Below, in pieces: positions 26,815 to 35,191 of a stretch of DNA of 64,000 bases. The notes under the pieces were generated by a model. That model had not been told where the DNA came from and made no database searches. It worked only from the letters and a program-made list of their open reading frames with translations. The translations under genes and the position numbers were made by a program. Within the stretch, counting starts at the first letter, position 1; every line of letters starts with the position of its first letter. Source of the stretch: Scytonema sp. UIC 10036 (GTDB lineage: Bacteria; Cyanobacteriota; Cyanobacteriia; Cyanobacteriales; Nostocaceae); NCBI RefSeq assembly GCF_009725235.1, contig NZ_WJFC01000018.1, positions 42,375 through 106,374 on the forward strand, given 5' to 3'.

Positions 26815-27999
26815 ATGATACGGAAGTTAAATGTTAGGACAGCGATGGCGCTGCTATTTCTGGTAGGGGTACAAAGCACTACACTCCTACAGCTTTCGCG
26901 TGTTGCATCTTTTTTTCAAAATGGTGTGACTCCTCTTTCCGTGACCAGTTTCTATCCTATCAATGCTAGTCTGGTCACTGGTCACTGGTCACTGATGACT
27001 GGTCAAAATCCTGTTGCTCCACTTCAGCAAAAAAACAGTCAATTGATTCGCACTTTTGTTGGACATACAGCTCCTGTTCGTGCTGTGGCTATTGCTGGAG
27101 ATGGGCTAACTCTCGCTAGTGGTGGTGATGACGGAACGGTTAAGTTGTGGAATTTTCAAACAGGACAGTTACTGAGTTCTTTGTCAAGTCATTCAACAGG
27201 AGTCAAGTCTATTGCCATTAGTCCAGATGGACAAACTCTGGTAAGTGGTGGTATGGATGGAACAGTTAAGCTGTGGGACTTGAAAAAAGGACAGTTGCTA
27301 CGCACTTTGAATGGTCATAAAGGTGGAGTGACAGCAATTGCCATAACTTCAGATGGACGAATTGTTACTGGGAGTTTAGATATAGTTAAGGTGTGGGATA
27401 TGGCAAATGGAAAGCTACTCCGCACTTTGCAATCGGGGGCTTTTGCTCTTACCGTTAGTCGCGATGGTGAAACTTTGTTCGCGGGTCATAATGATGGCAA
27501 AATTACGTTATGGAACTTAATTACGGGTAAACAGTTGTGGAGTCTCGTTCCTCCTCAAAAATCCTCTGGGGTAACTGCAGTTGCGATCGCACCTGATGGA
27601 CAAACTCTGGTTAATAGTGGTGGTGACGATCGTTTCCAATCCCTTCCACAAACAGATGGCAAAAATCTCAAAGTTTGGGACATGCAAACGAGAAAATTAC
27701 TCCACAATTTTTCAGCCCATCTTGGGACTGTAGAAAGTGTTGCGATCGCTCCCAATGGGCTGGTTTTTGCCAGTGGGGGTCACGCACGGAGAGTTCAACT
27801 GTGGAGTTTGAAGACAGGGAAACTGCTTCGCACTTTTGAGGGTCATGGAGGGGGAGTTTATGCTGTTACTTTCAGTCCCAACGGGCAAATGGTGATAAGT
27901 GGTAGCGGCGATAAAACAATTAAAGTTTGGAGGTTATTACCATCTCCTTCACCTCGCGTTCCTGTCAAGCCTTCTGATTCTGTTGGAATTGGTTTGTAG
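26815..27999 (+). CDS. Secreted or membrane-tethered WD40-repeat protein
   Basis: A 394-residue protein. The N-terminal hydrophobic stretch (MALLFLVGVQSTTLLQL) looks like a signal peptide or anchor. From residue 75 on there are about seven WD40 blades with recurring GHxxxVxAVAIxxDGxTLASGGxDGTVKLW units, enough for a closed beta-propeller. Such propellers are protein-docking platforms. It is probably cotranscribed with the upstream binding protein and may work with it at the envelope, but no partner is identified. Confidence 0.85.
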   Translation: MIRKLNVRTAMALLFLVGVQSTTLLQLSRVASFFQNGVTPLSVTSFYPINASLVTGHWSLMTGQNPVAPLQQKNSQLIRTFVGHTAPVRAVAIAGDGLTLASGGDDGTVKLWNFQTGQLLSSLSSHSTGVKSIAISPDGQTLVSGGMDGTVKLWDLKKGQLLRTLNGHKGGVTAIAITSDGRIVTGSLDIVKVWDMANGKLLRTLQSGAFALTVSRDGETLFAGHNDGKITLWNLITGKQLWSLVPPQKSSGVTAVAIAPDGQTLVNSGGDDRFQSLPQTDGKNLKVWDMQTRKLLHNFSAHLGTVESVAIAPNGLVFASGGHARRVQLWSLKTGKLLRTFEGHGGGVYAVTFSPNGQMVISGSGDKTIKVWRLLPSPSPRVPVKPSDSVGIGL

Positions 28000-28027
28000 T
28001 AGTTACGGGTATGTCCTAGTTGTGAGA

Positions 28028-28206
28028 ATAGCCCTAGTAATGTAATACCCACCAGTAAAAAACGTAAAAATCTTGGATTCGGAAACAGTACTATTCATTG
28101 ACCCACCAAGCGCAGAAACCTTCAGTAATAGAGATTTTGGAAATACTGGGTGTTTACTCTCCAGGTGCAGAAACATTACTGGTGGGTACAGAAAATAGCC
28201 CTAGTA
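28028..28206. repeat. Inverted repeat bracketed by a 12-bp direct repeat
   Basis: TACCCACCAGTAA (28046-28058) and its exact reverse complement (28176-28188) form 13-bp inverted ends about 140 bases apart. Just outside them the 12-mer ATAGCCCTAGTA is repeated in direct orientation (28028-28039 and 28195-28206). This could be a small mobile or duplicated element in the gap between the WD40 gene and the next unknown gene. No coding sequence is inside. Confidence 0.5.
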
Positions 28207-28272
28207 CTTAAAATTTTGGATAAATCATTTATGATTCCTATAATATAGATGTGTGTGCCTACCTATATATAA

Positions 28273-28788
28273 ATGCTTCGCTTAAAGTCATTTAATCAAG
28301 CTTATGAATTTAGCGTTGAAGAACTGGAAGCCAAAGACGAAATCTTCACTAAGTATAAGTACGCTTTAGCATATATTGGTGTGGATTTTTCTCAAGAGGA
28401 TGTTCAAGAAGCACTTCTGAATTGTCTGGATGGTTTCGAGGATGCCCTCCGTGCCACTATCGCGTATTGGTATTGGTTAGAAGAAAACTCCCAGACTCTA
28501 GAAAATCCAAACATGGCTTTAATTAAAGCATTATACAACCGTTGGGATTCACGTTACTGGAAAGACGAATACTTAAATAATCCTAAATTTAAAAGTCCTT
28601 GTGAAATTTTTTGGGAGCAATCTCTCAAAGCTTGGGGGAGAGATATAAGAAATGAAATCATTGCGGATGTCAATTCAGATGACAACGGATTTGAATACGT
28701 ATTATTTCGTAATGGAAAGACCATTACCCTTTCTGTGGCTCAAAGGTTGGGATGGGAGAAATTGAAAGAATACGCACTTCAACAGTAG
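28273..28788 (+). CDS. Unknown 171-residue cytoplasmic protein
   Basis: Starts MLRLKSFNQAYEFSVEELEA. It is acidic and mostly helical, with Trp-rich segments (TIAYWYWLEENSQ, NRWDSRYWKDEYL). No signal peptide, membrane helix or known motif is seen. The codon pattern and uninterrupted frame support a real gene. A REP-like hairpin begins at the base after its stop codon. I do not recognise the family. Confidence 0.6.
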   Translation: MLRLKSFNQAYEFSVEELEAKDEIFTKYKYALAYIGVDFSQEDVQEALLNCLDGFEDALRATIAYWYWLEENSQTLENPNMALIKALYNRWDSRYWKDEYLNNPKFKSPCEIFWEQSLKAWGRDIRNEIIADVNSDDNGFEYVLFRNGKTITLSVAQRLGWEKLKEYALQQ

Positions 28789-28813
28789 GTTGGGTTTCGT
28801 TCCTCAACCCAAC
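28789..28813. repeat. REP-like hairpin (GTTGGGTT...AACCCAAC)
   Basis: A perfect 8-bp stem with a nine-base loop, directly abutting the stop codon at 28786-28788. The loop TCGTTCCTC recurs in the larger related repeat at 29396-29514, which marks both as members of one dispersed family. Confidence 0.7.
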
Positions 28814-29034
28814 ATTGAACCCTTATTGTTCGGTTTCGTTCCTCAAACGCCACTTCACTCAACTGGTGGAACCCAGAGCACTTTTTGTGGCTCCCCAACT
28901 TACACAATACTATCAGTCTCAAGGAATATCCTTTAGCACTTTCAATCTCAGCATGATGGTGCTTGTAAGAGAGCAACCTAAATGTTTTAATTAAAAGTAA
29001 AGTTTTGTTAAGTCAATCATTGTTGGCACTTGTT

Positions 29035-29337
29035 ATGAAAAATACATTATTTGATAAAATATTCCGTGACAGTAATGGCAAAATTGTTTTAGCTCAGATG
29101 CCAAACCCACCACTTATTGTTTGGATAGCATCTAGTTTACTGAAACTCATTTTTCCGACAGGGGGCATCAGTACAGTGTTAGACTGGCTGGCTTTTGGCT
29201 CTTTATTTACTTGGGCATGGCTGGAATTATTTCAAGGTGTTAATTATTTTCGTAGAGTGCTCGGTTTTGTAGTGCTTATCGGTGTTATCGCGTCAAGAAC
29301 TGTAGGTATTGATGCACTAGGCTATAACGCTCTTTAA
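29035..29337 (+). CDS. Small membrane protein, unknown
   Basis: A 100-residue protein from the ATG at 29035 (MKNTLFDKIFRDSNGKIVLA). It has about three hydrophobic helices: PPLIVWIASSLLKLIF, LDWLAFGSLFTWAWLELF, and RVLGFVVLIGVIASRTV. The layout is typical of small inner-membrane proteins of unknown role in cyanobacteria. The ribosome-binding site is weak. It lies between two copies of a REP-like repeat. Confidence 0.6.
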   Translation: MKNTLFDKIFRDSNGKIVLAQMPNPPLIVWIASSLLKLIFPTGGISTVLDWLAFGSLFTWAWLELFQGVNYFRRVLGFVVLIGVIASRTVGIDALGYNAL

Positions 29338-29395
29338 TTAGCGCTGGAATCAGCTGTCAATACTGCGTAGGTTTTGCATAAAAACACGCAATTAC

Positions 29396-29514
29396 GTAGG
29401 TTGGGGAGCCAGCCCTGAAGGAGGGTTTCCCTCCGTAGGGGACTGGCGTTTGAGGAACGAAACCCAACATTTATCGGCATTTGTTGGGTAACGCTTGTGC
29501 TCAACCCAACCTAC
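29396..29514. repeat. Composite REP-like inverted repeat
   Basis: The outer arms GTAGGTTGGG and CCCAACCTAC enclose an internal GGAGGG-TTT-CCCTCC hairpin (about 29420-29434) and a second arm AGGAACGAAACCCAACA that matches the loop and stem of the hairpin at 28789. It belongs to a dispersed family. The rest of 29338-29711 shows no gene. Confidence 0.65.
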
Positions 29515-29711
29515 AATTTCTCTCAGCCCTTGCAGTATTGAATCAGCTGTTGCTTCATGATGAAGCAAGTATCCGGCAGCAAGATAATGATAGTCATATT
29601 ATTAAATCGCGCTAAAGAGCGCTCGCGTGCGTCGTGCTAAAAGCTAGAAGACAGGAGCCATGGAGTTTAGGATGCCCTTGCTCCAAGAGCCTCCCCTGTT
29701 TCCCCTACTCT

Positions 29712-31196
29712 CTACCTATGCCGTGTTTGGGCGATCGCCTGCCGCCACGAGTCTAGTAGTGTTAAACGACGATCGTCGCTCATTGTTGGCTCAAACCGTT
29801 TCTCAACCTGCCACTGCTGCACAATTTCGGCTTCGCTTTCCCAGTAGCCAACAGCGAGTCCTGCCAGATAAGCAGCTCCCAAGGCAGTCGTTTCGGTGAT
29901 TTTTGGACGGACAACGGGCACACCCAAAATATCAGCCTGAAACTGCATCAGCAGATCGTTGCGGGAAGCACCACCATCTACGCGCAGTTCACACAGAGCA
30001 AGCTGAGAATCCTGACGCATCGCATCAATCACATCAGCTGTTTGATAAGCAATACTTTCTAGCGCTGCACGGGCGATATGGGCAGCCGTTGAGCCGCGAC
30101 TTAAACCCACAATCGTGCCACGAGCGTAGCTGTCCCAATAAGGTGCGCCCAAACCAACGAAGGCAGGTACAAAATACACGCCATCATTATCAGGAACACT
30201 GCCAGCTAACGGTTCCACATCCGCGCTGTGCTTAATAATTCCAAGTCCATCGCGTAACCATTGCACAACGGCCCCAGCAATGAATACGCTGCCTTCTAGA
30301 GCATAATTGGTTCGTCCACTTATGCTCCACGCGATCGTGGTCAGCAGCTTGTGATGAGATTGCATCGGCTTATTACCTGTATTCAGTAGCATAAAGCAGC
30401 CTGTACCGTAAGTATTTTTTACCATGCCACATTGCAACGATGCCTGCCCAAAGGTTGCAGCCTGCTGGTCTCCGGCAATTCCAGCAATGGGAATGCGACT
30501 ACCGAAAAGACCTTCAGATGTATACCCATATACTTCTGACGAACTCTGCACTTGGGGAAGAAGAGAAGGGGGAATATCGAGAATGGACAATAATTCCGAG
30601 TCCCACTGCTGAGTGTGAATATTGAACAACAACGTCCTGCTAGCATTAGTCACATCTGTGATGTGGAGTTCCCCCTGAGTGAGTTTCCAAATCAACCAGC
30701 TATCGACGGTTCCAAATGCCAGTTCTCCACGCTCGGCTTTTTCGCGAGCATAAGGCACATTATCAAGCAACCACTTGAGTTTAGTGCCGCTAAAGTAAGC
30801 ATCGATCACCAATCCCGTTTTTTTCTGGAACGTTGGCTCATGTCCAGCCGCCTTAAGTTCATCGCAGTAAGCAGCCGTGCGGCGATCTTGCCAAACGATC
30901 GCATGATGAATTGGCTTGCCTGTTTTTCGATCCCAAACTACCGTCGTTTCTCGTTGATTGGTAATACCAATAGCAGCAATATCTCCAGCTTTGATCCCAA
31001 TGCGAGCTAAAGCTTCATTAGCAACGCCAATTTGAGAAGACCAGATTTCATCTGCATCATGTTCTACCCAACCGGGCTGCGGAAAGATTTGTTGAAATTC
31101 TTTCTGAGCAATGGTTAGGATCTCTCCATTGCGGTCAAATATAGCAGAGCGCGAGCTGGTGGTGCCTTGGTCGAATGCCAGAATATATTTAGTCAT
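29712..31196 (-). CDS. glpK: Glycerol kinase
   Basis: A full-length 494-residue FGGY-family sugar kinase. It starts [21 protein letters not shown] with the phosphate-binding DQGTTS motif. [19 protein letters not shown] and [10 protein letters not shown] are diagnostic of glycerol kinase, as are [32 protein letters not shown] and [16 protein letters not shown]. It converts glycerol and ATP to glycerol 3-phosphate. No glpF or glpD is adjacent, so it is probably transcribed alone. Confidence 0.95.
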   Translation of the reverse strand: MTKYILAFDQGTTSSRSAIFDRNGEILTIAQKEFQQIFPQPGWVEHDADEIWSSQIGVANEALARIGIKAGDIAAIGITNQRETTVVWDRKTGKPIHHAIVWQDRRTAAYCDELKAAGHEPTFQKKTGLVIDAYFSGTKLKWLLDNVPYAREKAERGELAFGTVDSWLIWKLTQGELHITDVTNASRTLLFNIHTQQWDSELLSILDIPPSLLPQVQSSSEVYGYTSEGLFGSRIPIAGIAGDQQAATFGQASLQCGMVKNTYGTGCFMLLNTGNKPMQSHHKLLTTIAWSISGRTNYALEGSVFIAGAVVQWLRDGLGIIKHSADVEPLAGSVPDNDGVYFVPAFVGLGAPYWDSYARGTIVGLSRGSTAAHIARAALESIAYQTADVIDAMRQDSQLALCELRVDGGASRNDLLMQFQADILGVPVVRPKITETTALGAAYLAGLAVGYWESEAEIVQQWQVEKRFEPTMSDDRRLTLLDSWRQAIAQTRHR

Positions 31197-31335
31197 GGGA
31201 TATATCTCGAATTTGTTTGTAATAAGAACGGGGTAAAAATTTTGATTGAGTATCAGAGAACTCCAACTTAATCGGCGTTGTCATTATTAAGTATGAAATT
31301 CAAAAGACCAAACTAAGAGATGCCTTGAAAAATGG

Positions 31336-31773
31336 CTAACTTTGAGCTAATTGTTCTATAAGTTGAAATAAGTTTTTTTCAATTTGACCAAGGGCTTCTA
31401 GCGCAGAGGTTTTATCTATATCGTGAACTAGCCAGTATTCAATTTTATCTGCCCATTGAGGAAACCGCTCATTTATCAGTGGTCTGTGTTCTAACTCATC
31501 TAGGGCGATAACTCTAGCAGATGCTTGAAAATCTTGCTCACTTGCTGGCTGAGGAAACCGTTCATCCTCAGTTACATTAACCAAGCGCACTGCTAAAGCC
31601 TCAAGCGCATAACGGGAAATCGGTCCGATATTGTTTACACCCCGCTCAAGTGCCAAGCCTCGTGAATCAGCCTGCCAATCTAACCCCTGCTTCGTTGCCA
31701 ACCAATTAAAAAGATGTTCGGCAAAGCGGCTACGATAGTAGTTACCTGTACAAAGGAACAAGATTTTCTTCAT
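31336..31773 (-). CDS. Low-molecular-weight protein-tyrosine phosphatase-like protein
   Basis: A 145-residue protein with the P-loop CTGNYYRSR (CX5R) at residues 8-16, the nucleophile and anion-binding site of low-molecular-weight phosphatases and arsenate reductases. The family's C-terminal DP-type acid motif is not obvious; HDIDKTS near residue 115 may stand in. It could dephosphorylate tyrosine or act on another phosphoester. It is 139 bases downstream of glpK's start on the same strand. Confidence 0.75.
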   Translation of the reverse strand: MKKILFLCTGNYYRSRFAEHLFNWLATKQGLDWQADSRGLALERGVNNIGPISRYALEALAVRLVNVTEDERFPQPASEQDFQASARVIALDELEHRPLINERFPQWADKIEYWLVHDIDKTSALEALGQIEKNLFQLIEQLAQS

Positions 31774-32174
31774 TGAGAATCACCAAATGATTTTCAGTAA
31801 GCCTACGAGTGCTTTTTACTGGCAAATGAGGTAATTTGCAACGTATCTAGGCTACTTTTCAATTTATTAAATGGGAAACAAAAGGCGCTACGCTGTTGTT
31901 GTTGTTTTTATTAATAAGTTCATAAGAGATAACTAGTCAATCCTACCCAATGCTCGCCTTTTTGAGGAGGTTTGTTTACCTCGTTAACTTCAGGGCAAAA
32001 GATTACCAGATCTGAAGAAATTTTAATATTTGTTAACGAATGGAACGTTGACTTTCTGAGGGCGATTAATTTACACTTAAAGAATGACCAAAACTAGCGA
32101 GAAACGCTTTGCAGATTTTGGCTCAATCCAAACACTCGTAAACACGTCTTTGCATACAAGTCAAGGCTTTATAG

Positions 32175-32200
32175 CAATACTAACGTAAGTGTTAGTATTG
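32175..32200. repeat. 10-bp hairpin (CAATACTAAC/GTTAGTATTG)
   Basis: A perfect 10-bp stem with a six-base loop (GTAAGT) near the end of a decayed coding stretch. It could be a terminator or an insertion-sequence end. The surrounding 31774-32217 holds no recognisable gene. Confidence 0.55.
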
Positions 32201-32217
32201 TTTGCGGTTCCCCCAAT

Positions 32218-32352
32218 CTAATCGCTTAACCAATAAAATTGCAGTCCTTTCCTGCTACGCGGTTGCTCAAGAGCTTGCCACTGCCCAACCAAAACCGTCA
32301 TCTTCTCACAAATTTCTTGCCATTGAGCTGGCGTTGCCCGTTCAACTTCTGG
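32218..32352 (-). pseudogene. Decayed coding remnant, unidentified
   Basis: The minus strand reads PEVERATPAQWQEICEKMTV and LVGQWQALEQPRSRKGLQFY in one open frame, ending at a TAG at 32218-32220. A TGA directly precedes this part, and before that the sequence VKQLKLLLKNV continues in the same frame. The amino-acid texture is that of a real protein with a nonsense mutation. I do not recognise the family; it is next to insertion-sequence debris. Confidence 0.35.
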
Positions 32353-32407
32353 TCAAACATTTTTTAGGAGCAGTTTTAGTTGCTTGACTGTATAAGTTAG
32401 CAATCCT

Positions 32408-32521
32408 TTATCCTGATGCAGATTTAATATAAGTTATCTTACCTTCATCCGCCCATTTGACTAAAGTTTTTGTATGAAATCCAGTAACTCTGGATGCTTC
32501 TTGAGGTGTAATATATGGCAT
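32408..32521 (-). pseudogene. IS607-type TnpA (serine recombinase) N-terminal remnant
   Basis: An ATG at 32521 opens MPYITPQEASRVTGFHTKTL and VKWADEGKITYIKSASG, then stops after 37 residues. The pattern YITPxEASxxTGxxxxTLxxWADEGKIxYI is the MerR-like DNA-binding start of IS607-family TnpA. The catalytic serine recombinase domain (about 150 residues) is absent. It is 0.9 kb from iscB and on the opposite strand, so a former IS607-type partner is possible but not shown. Confidence 0.75.
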
Positions 32522-32840
32522 AATTTCCGAATAATTGCTCTTTACCAATCTTATAGCAATTATTCCGAATTATTACGATATTCGGCTACTAGCTAAACGG
32601 TCAAACAAAGTTTTGTCGCTTCATACTACAACAGTAGCTCTTTTTAAAGAACTTTGTTAACTACTACACATTATTCTCGTTTTAATTAATGATAAAAACG
32701 AGAGATTCTTTTTGTCTTATTCTGTAGTATTAATAATACACATTCGGTAATCTTCTAGCGGGAAGGGAGTAATGTAATAAAATTATAAACTTTTTGGTGC
32801 GATCGCTAACAAAAGCCTTATGTTAGACTTAACGGTGTTT

Positions 32841-32932
32841 GTATAAAACGTTAAAATCTACCTTACACACATGACAGTACATAGTGTTAAAATCTATTCT
32901 TCTGAATATTCAGTACAAAACGTGAAAATATG
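32841..32932. repeat. Three-copy 20-bp repeat with exact 36-bp period
   Basis: Copies start at 32841, 32877 and 32913 and follow a GTAyAaAaCGTkAAAATcTr consensus, with 16 unrelated bases between them. The exact spacing suggests an array of protein-binding sites such as iterons or transposase sites. It ends about 260 bases before the start of the predicted omega RNA. Spacers are too short and repeats too variable for a CRISPR. Confidence 0.6.
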
Positions 32933-33189
32933 CACCCGGACTGGGGAAGAGTGTATGCTTTGTGAAAATATCACTGCGCCCTTGGGTGAGACAGTGGTAC
33001 AGGAGATAGCCCCGCTTGAGTTTAAAGTGAGAAATTAAACATAGCTCATAAATCACATTCATACTGAGAGCTACACGAGAGCGAATTCTCGGCGCAGAGC
33101 AAATAGAGAAGTAGGCAAAACGAAGGAATTCGTAGTGAAACCGAGTAATTCGGTTAACTGACTTCACCAGACTCAGCATAGAACTGTTG

Positions 33190-33420
33190 ATTCTATGTTA
33201 CCCCAACGGGATAGCCAGTTGCCTAGGTCGGGAGACCCTCATAGGCGCAGGTTGTCTCACCTGCAAAGGTTTAAGTCCGCTTTTAAATCATGACTTAATG
33301 AGATTAGCCAGTCTCAAGCGTCGAGGGAGGAACATGGCTGCTTTGCGACAGTGCAACACCGAACCTTTTTGAGAAGTTTAAAAGCAGTGTCAAGGCAAAC
33401 TACACCCCAATCGGGAGATT
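33190..33420 (+). ncRNA. IscB-associated omega RNA (HEARO type)
   Basis: The 240 bases ahead of iscB are highly structured: a GGTC-GGGA-GACC hairpin nested in a GCCTA/TAGGC stem, and a perfect 6-bp hairpin GCAGGT (33247-33252) / ACCTGC (33259-33264). A crossing pair follows, AGGTT (33267-33271) with AACCT (33362-33366) and GCTTTTAAA (33279-33287) with TTTAAAAGC (33377-33385), which forms a pseudoknot. Position and architecture match the HNH endonuclease-associated RNA (HEARO), the guide RNA of IscB. In IscB systems the guide is at the 5' end. I could not fix that end; strong hairpins continue upstream to about 32930. The iscB ribosome-binding site overlaps the 3' end. Confidence 0.8.
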
Positions 33421-33426
33421 CATCAA

Positions 33427-34803
33427 ATGATGATTACCAATTCTGTATTTGTTCTCAGTAAAAATGGAAAAATACTAAAACCAACAACAACTGTGAGAGC
33501 GAGAATTCTTCAAGCACAGGGGAAAGCTAAAAAACTTAAATTATTTCCATTCACTCTAATTTTAGATAAGGATGTTGATGAAAATGTAGAACCATATTTA
33601 GAACTGAGAATCGACCCAGGAAGCCGCTATACAGGCATTTCCTTAGTAGATTTAAATAAGAATGAAGTCATCTGGGCAATGGAATTAGAGCATCGAGGTC
33701 TAGCCATAAAAATGGAATTAATTAAACGAGCAGGTATTCGGCGTTCTAGGAGATCTAGAAGAGTTCGCTATCGGAAAAAACGGTTTGACCGGAAAAAGCC
33801 AGATGGTTGGCTAGCACCTAGTTTGCGACATCGGTTGTTAACTACCCAGACTTGGATTAAAAGATTGCTGAAAATAGCACCAATTAAATCAATTGCAATT
33901 GAATCTGTTAAATTCGATCTCCAGAAAATGGAGACACCAGATATAGAGGGCATTGAATATCAGCAAGGTACATTATTCGGCTACACCCTACGCGAAGCAT
34001 TGCTTGAGCATTGGGGTAGGGAGTGTGTTTATTGTGGCAAGACAGATGTCCCTTTACAAATAGAACACATCAACGCACGAAGTAAGGGAGGTAGCGAACG
34101 CTTCTCAAACCTGACATTATCATGTGAGAAATGCAATCAAAAAAAGGGGAATAAGCCAGTAGAACAATTTCTGAAGGGTAAACCAGAAATTCTCCAAAAA
34201 ATTAAATCACATCAGAAAAAATCACGCTTCAATGCTGCTGCTGTTAACTCTACCCGCAAAGCTATATTTGAAATGGCACATCAATTCGGATTGCCTGTAA
34301 TCAGTGGAGACGGTGCATCTACTAAAATGATTCGGATTAAAAGTGGATTACCCAAACTTCATTGGATTGATAGTGCTTGTGTAGGAACATCAGAAATAGT
34401 TAAATTGCGTATCTGTCAACCATTGCGCGTTACTTGTACTGGACACGGCACAAGACAAGCTCAAAGAGTCAATGCTAAAGGTTTTCCAGCGATTGCCAGC
34501 ATCAAAAAGAATCCCGTTACTGGTAAAAAAGAAGTTAAGCTAGTTAGCAAAAATCAGAAATATACTCATGCAACCGCAGGTGATTATGTGATTTGCAATC
34601 TGCTAAAAGATCGGAAACACATTAAAGCGGGAATTTATCGCGCCAGAGTTAAAACTCCAACGCCTAAAGGAGTAGAGGTACTAATTAGCGGTCATCGAAT
34701 TGCAATTGACCAACAATACGTAAAACTTATTCATCGCTCTGATGGCTATGAATACAGTTTTGCTAAGATTGACCAGAATTTACTACGTTTTAAAGCTATC
34801 TAA
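33427..34803 (+). CDS. iscB: IscB RNA-guided nuclease (OMEGA system)
   Basis: A 458-residue IscB, the compact ancestor-like relative of Cas9. N-terminal PLMP-type domain (VFVLSKNGKILKP), RuvC-I Asp63 in RIDPGSRYTGIS, Arg-rich bridge helix at about 100-122 (RAGIRRSRRSRRVRYRKK), RuvC-II Glu159 in IAIESVKF. HNH domain at about 198-240 with IEHINARSKGG (His214), RFSNL (Asn228) and two Cys pairs (CVYC, CEKC) for zinc. RuvC-III Asp315 in HWIDSACVG. A C-terminal 130-residue domain follows. All catalytic residues are present, so both DNA strands could be cut. GGGAG lies nine bases before the ATG. No transposase is encoded beside it. Confidence 0.94.
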   Translation: MMITNSVFVLSKNGKILKPTTTVRARILQAQGKAKKLKLFPFTLILDKDVDENVEPYLELRIDPGSRYTGISLVDLNKNEVIWAMELEHRGLAIKMELIKRAGIRRSRRSRRVRYRKKRFDRKKPDGWLAPSLRHRLLTTQTWIKRLLKIAPIKSIAIESVKFDLQKMETPDIEGIEYQQGTLFGYTLREALLEHWGRECVYCGKTDVPLQIEHINARSKGGSERFSNLTLSCEKCNQKKGNKPVEQFLKGKPEILQKIKSHQKKSRFNAAAVNSTRKAIFEMAHQFGLPVISGDGASTKMIRIKSGLPKLHWIDSACVGTSEIVKLRICQPLRVTCTGHGTRQAQRVNAKGFPAIASIKKNPVTGKKEVKLVSKNQKYTHATAGDYVICNLLKDRKHIKAGIYRARVKTPTPKGVEVLISGHRIAIDQQYVKLIHRSDGYEYSFAKIDQNLLRFKAI

Positions 34804-35191
34804 TAGCATGACGAATTATTTGAAGCAACGCTCGCAAGGCAGTATAGTCAAGAATTATTATTTTCAACAGTCTTAGGGGGGACGAGTTTTTTTGGATTTT
34901 TTAGTCAGTTTTGCTCGCAGAATTAATGATTTCATTATTCACCAATCTGCTTCAATGCCATACAAAATTTTGATGGAATTGAAGAAGGCTGCCGATTCTC
35001 CAACAGGTAAAGTTGTCGATTGAGATGTTTGTGTTGAATTTGAAGGAGTCATGAAAAAAATTCGCCATCTTTTTGGTATGTTTAAATAACCTGGCGATGG
35101 AGACAAAGAAATTAACCTGTTTCTGAGGTTTTCCCACTTCTTGAAAAACTCTCTTAGTATTTGGAAGTAAAAATATTAGGGAAATTACACT
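34804..35191. other. Intergenic region between iscB and the NRPS operon
   Basis: It should hold the right end of the iscB element and the promoter of the biosynthetic operon, but neither can be fixed. A short open stretch (34888-35023) reads FLVSFARRINDFIIHQSASM and MPYKILMELKKAADSPTGKV, which looks like a coding remnant of unknown family. A GAAGGAG then precedes a 12-codon reading frame (35051-35089). Its spacing is too short to be convincing. GGGAAAT precedes the NRPS start. Confidence 0.4.

Noticed and set aside
28752..28994. Short plus-strand frame after the 171-residue unknown gene
   Set aside because: It overlaps that gene and runs through a REP-like hairpin; the amino-acid pattern is repeat translation with no ribosome-binding site.
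29660..29899. Plus-strand frame over the end of glycerol kinase
   Set aside because: It lies mostly antisense to the conserved C-terminus of glpK and shows no family features.
32202..32387. Plus-strand 61-residue frame
   Set aside because: The minus strand of the same stretch reads as a more protein-like, though decayed, sequence, so the plus-strand frame is probably chance.
32841..32932. CRISPR array suggested by the 36-bp periodic repeats
   Set aside because: Only three copies, the 20-bp repeats differ from one another, and the 16-bp gaps are too short for spacers; no cas genes are nearby.
32930..33190. Group II intron 5' part, because of a GTGTATGC-like start and many hairpins
   Set aside because: No domain V signature and no reverse transcriptase are present; the structure is better explained as part of the RNA upstream of iscB.
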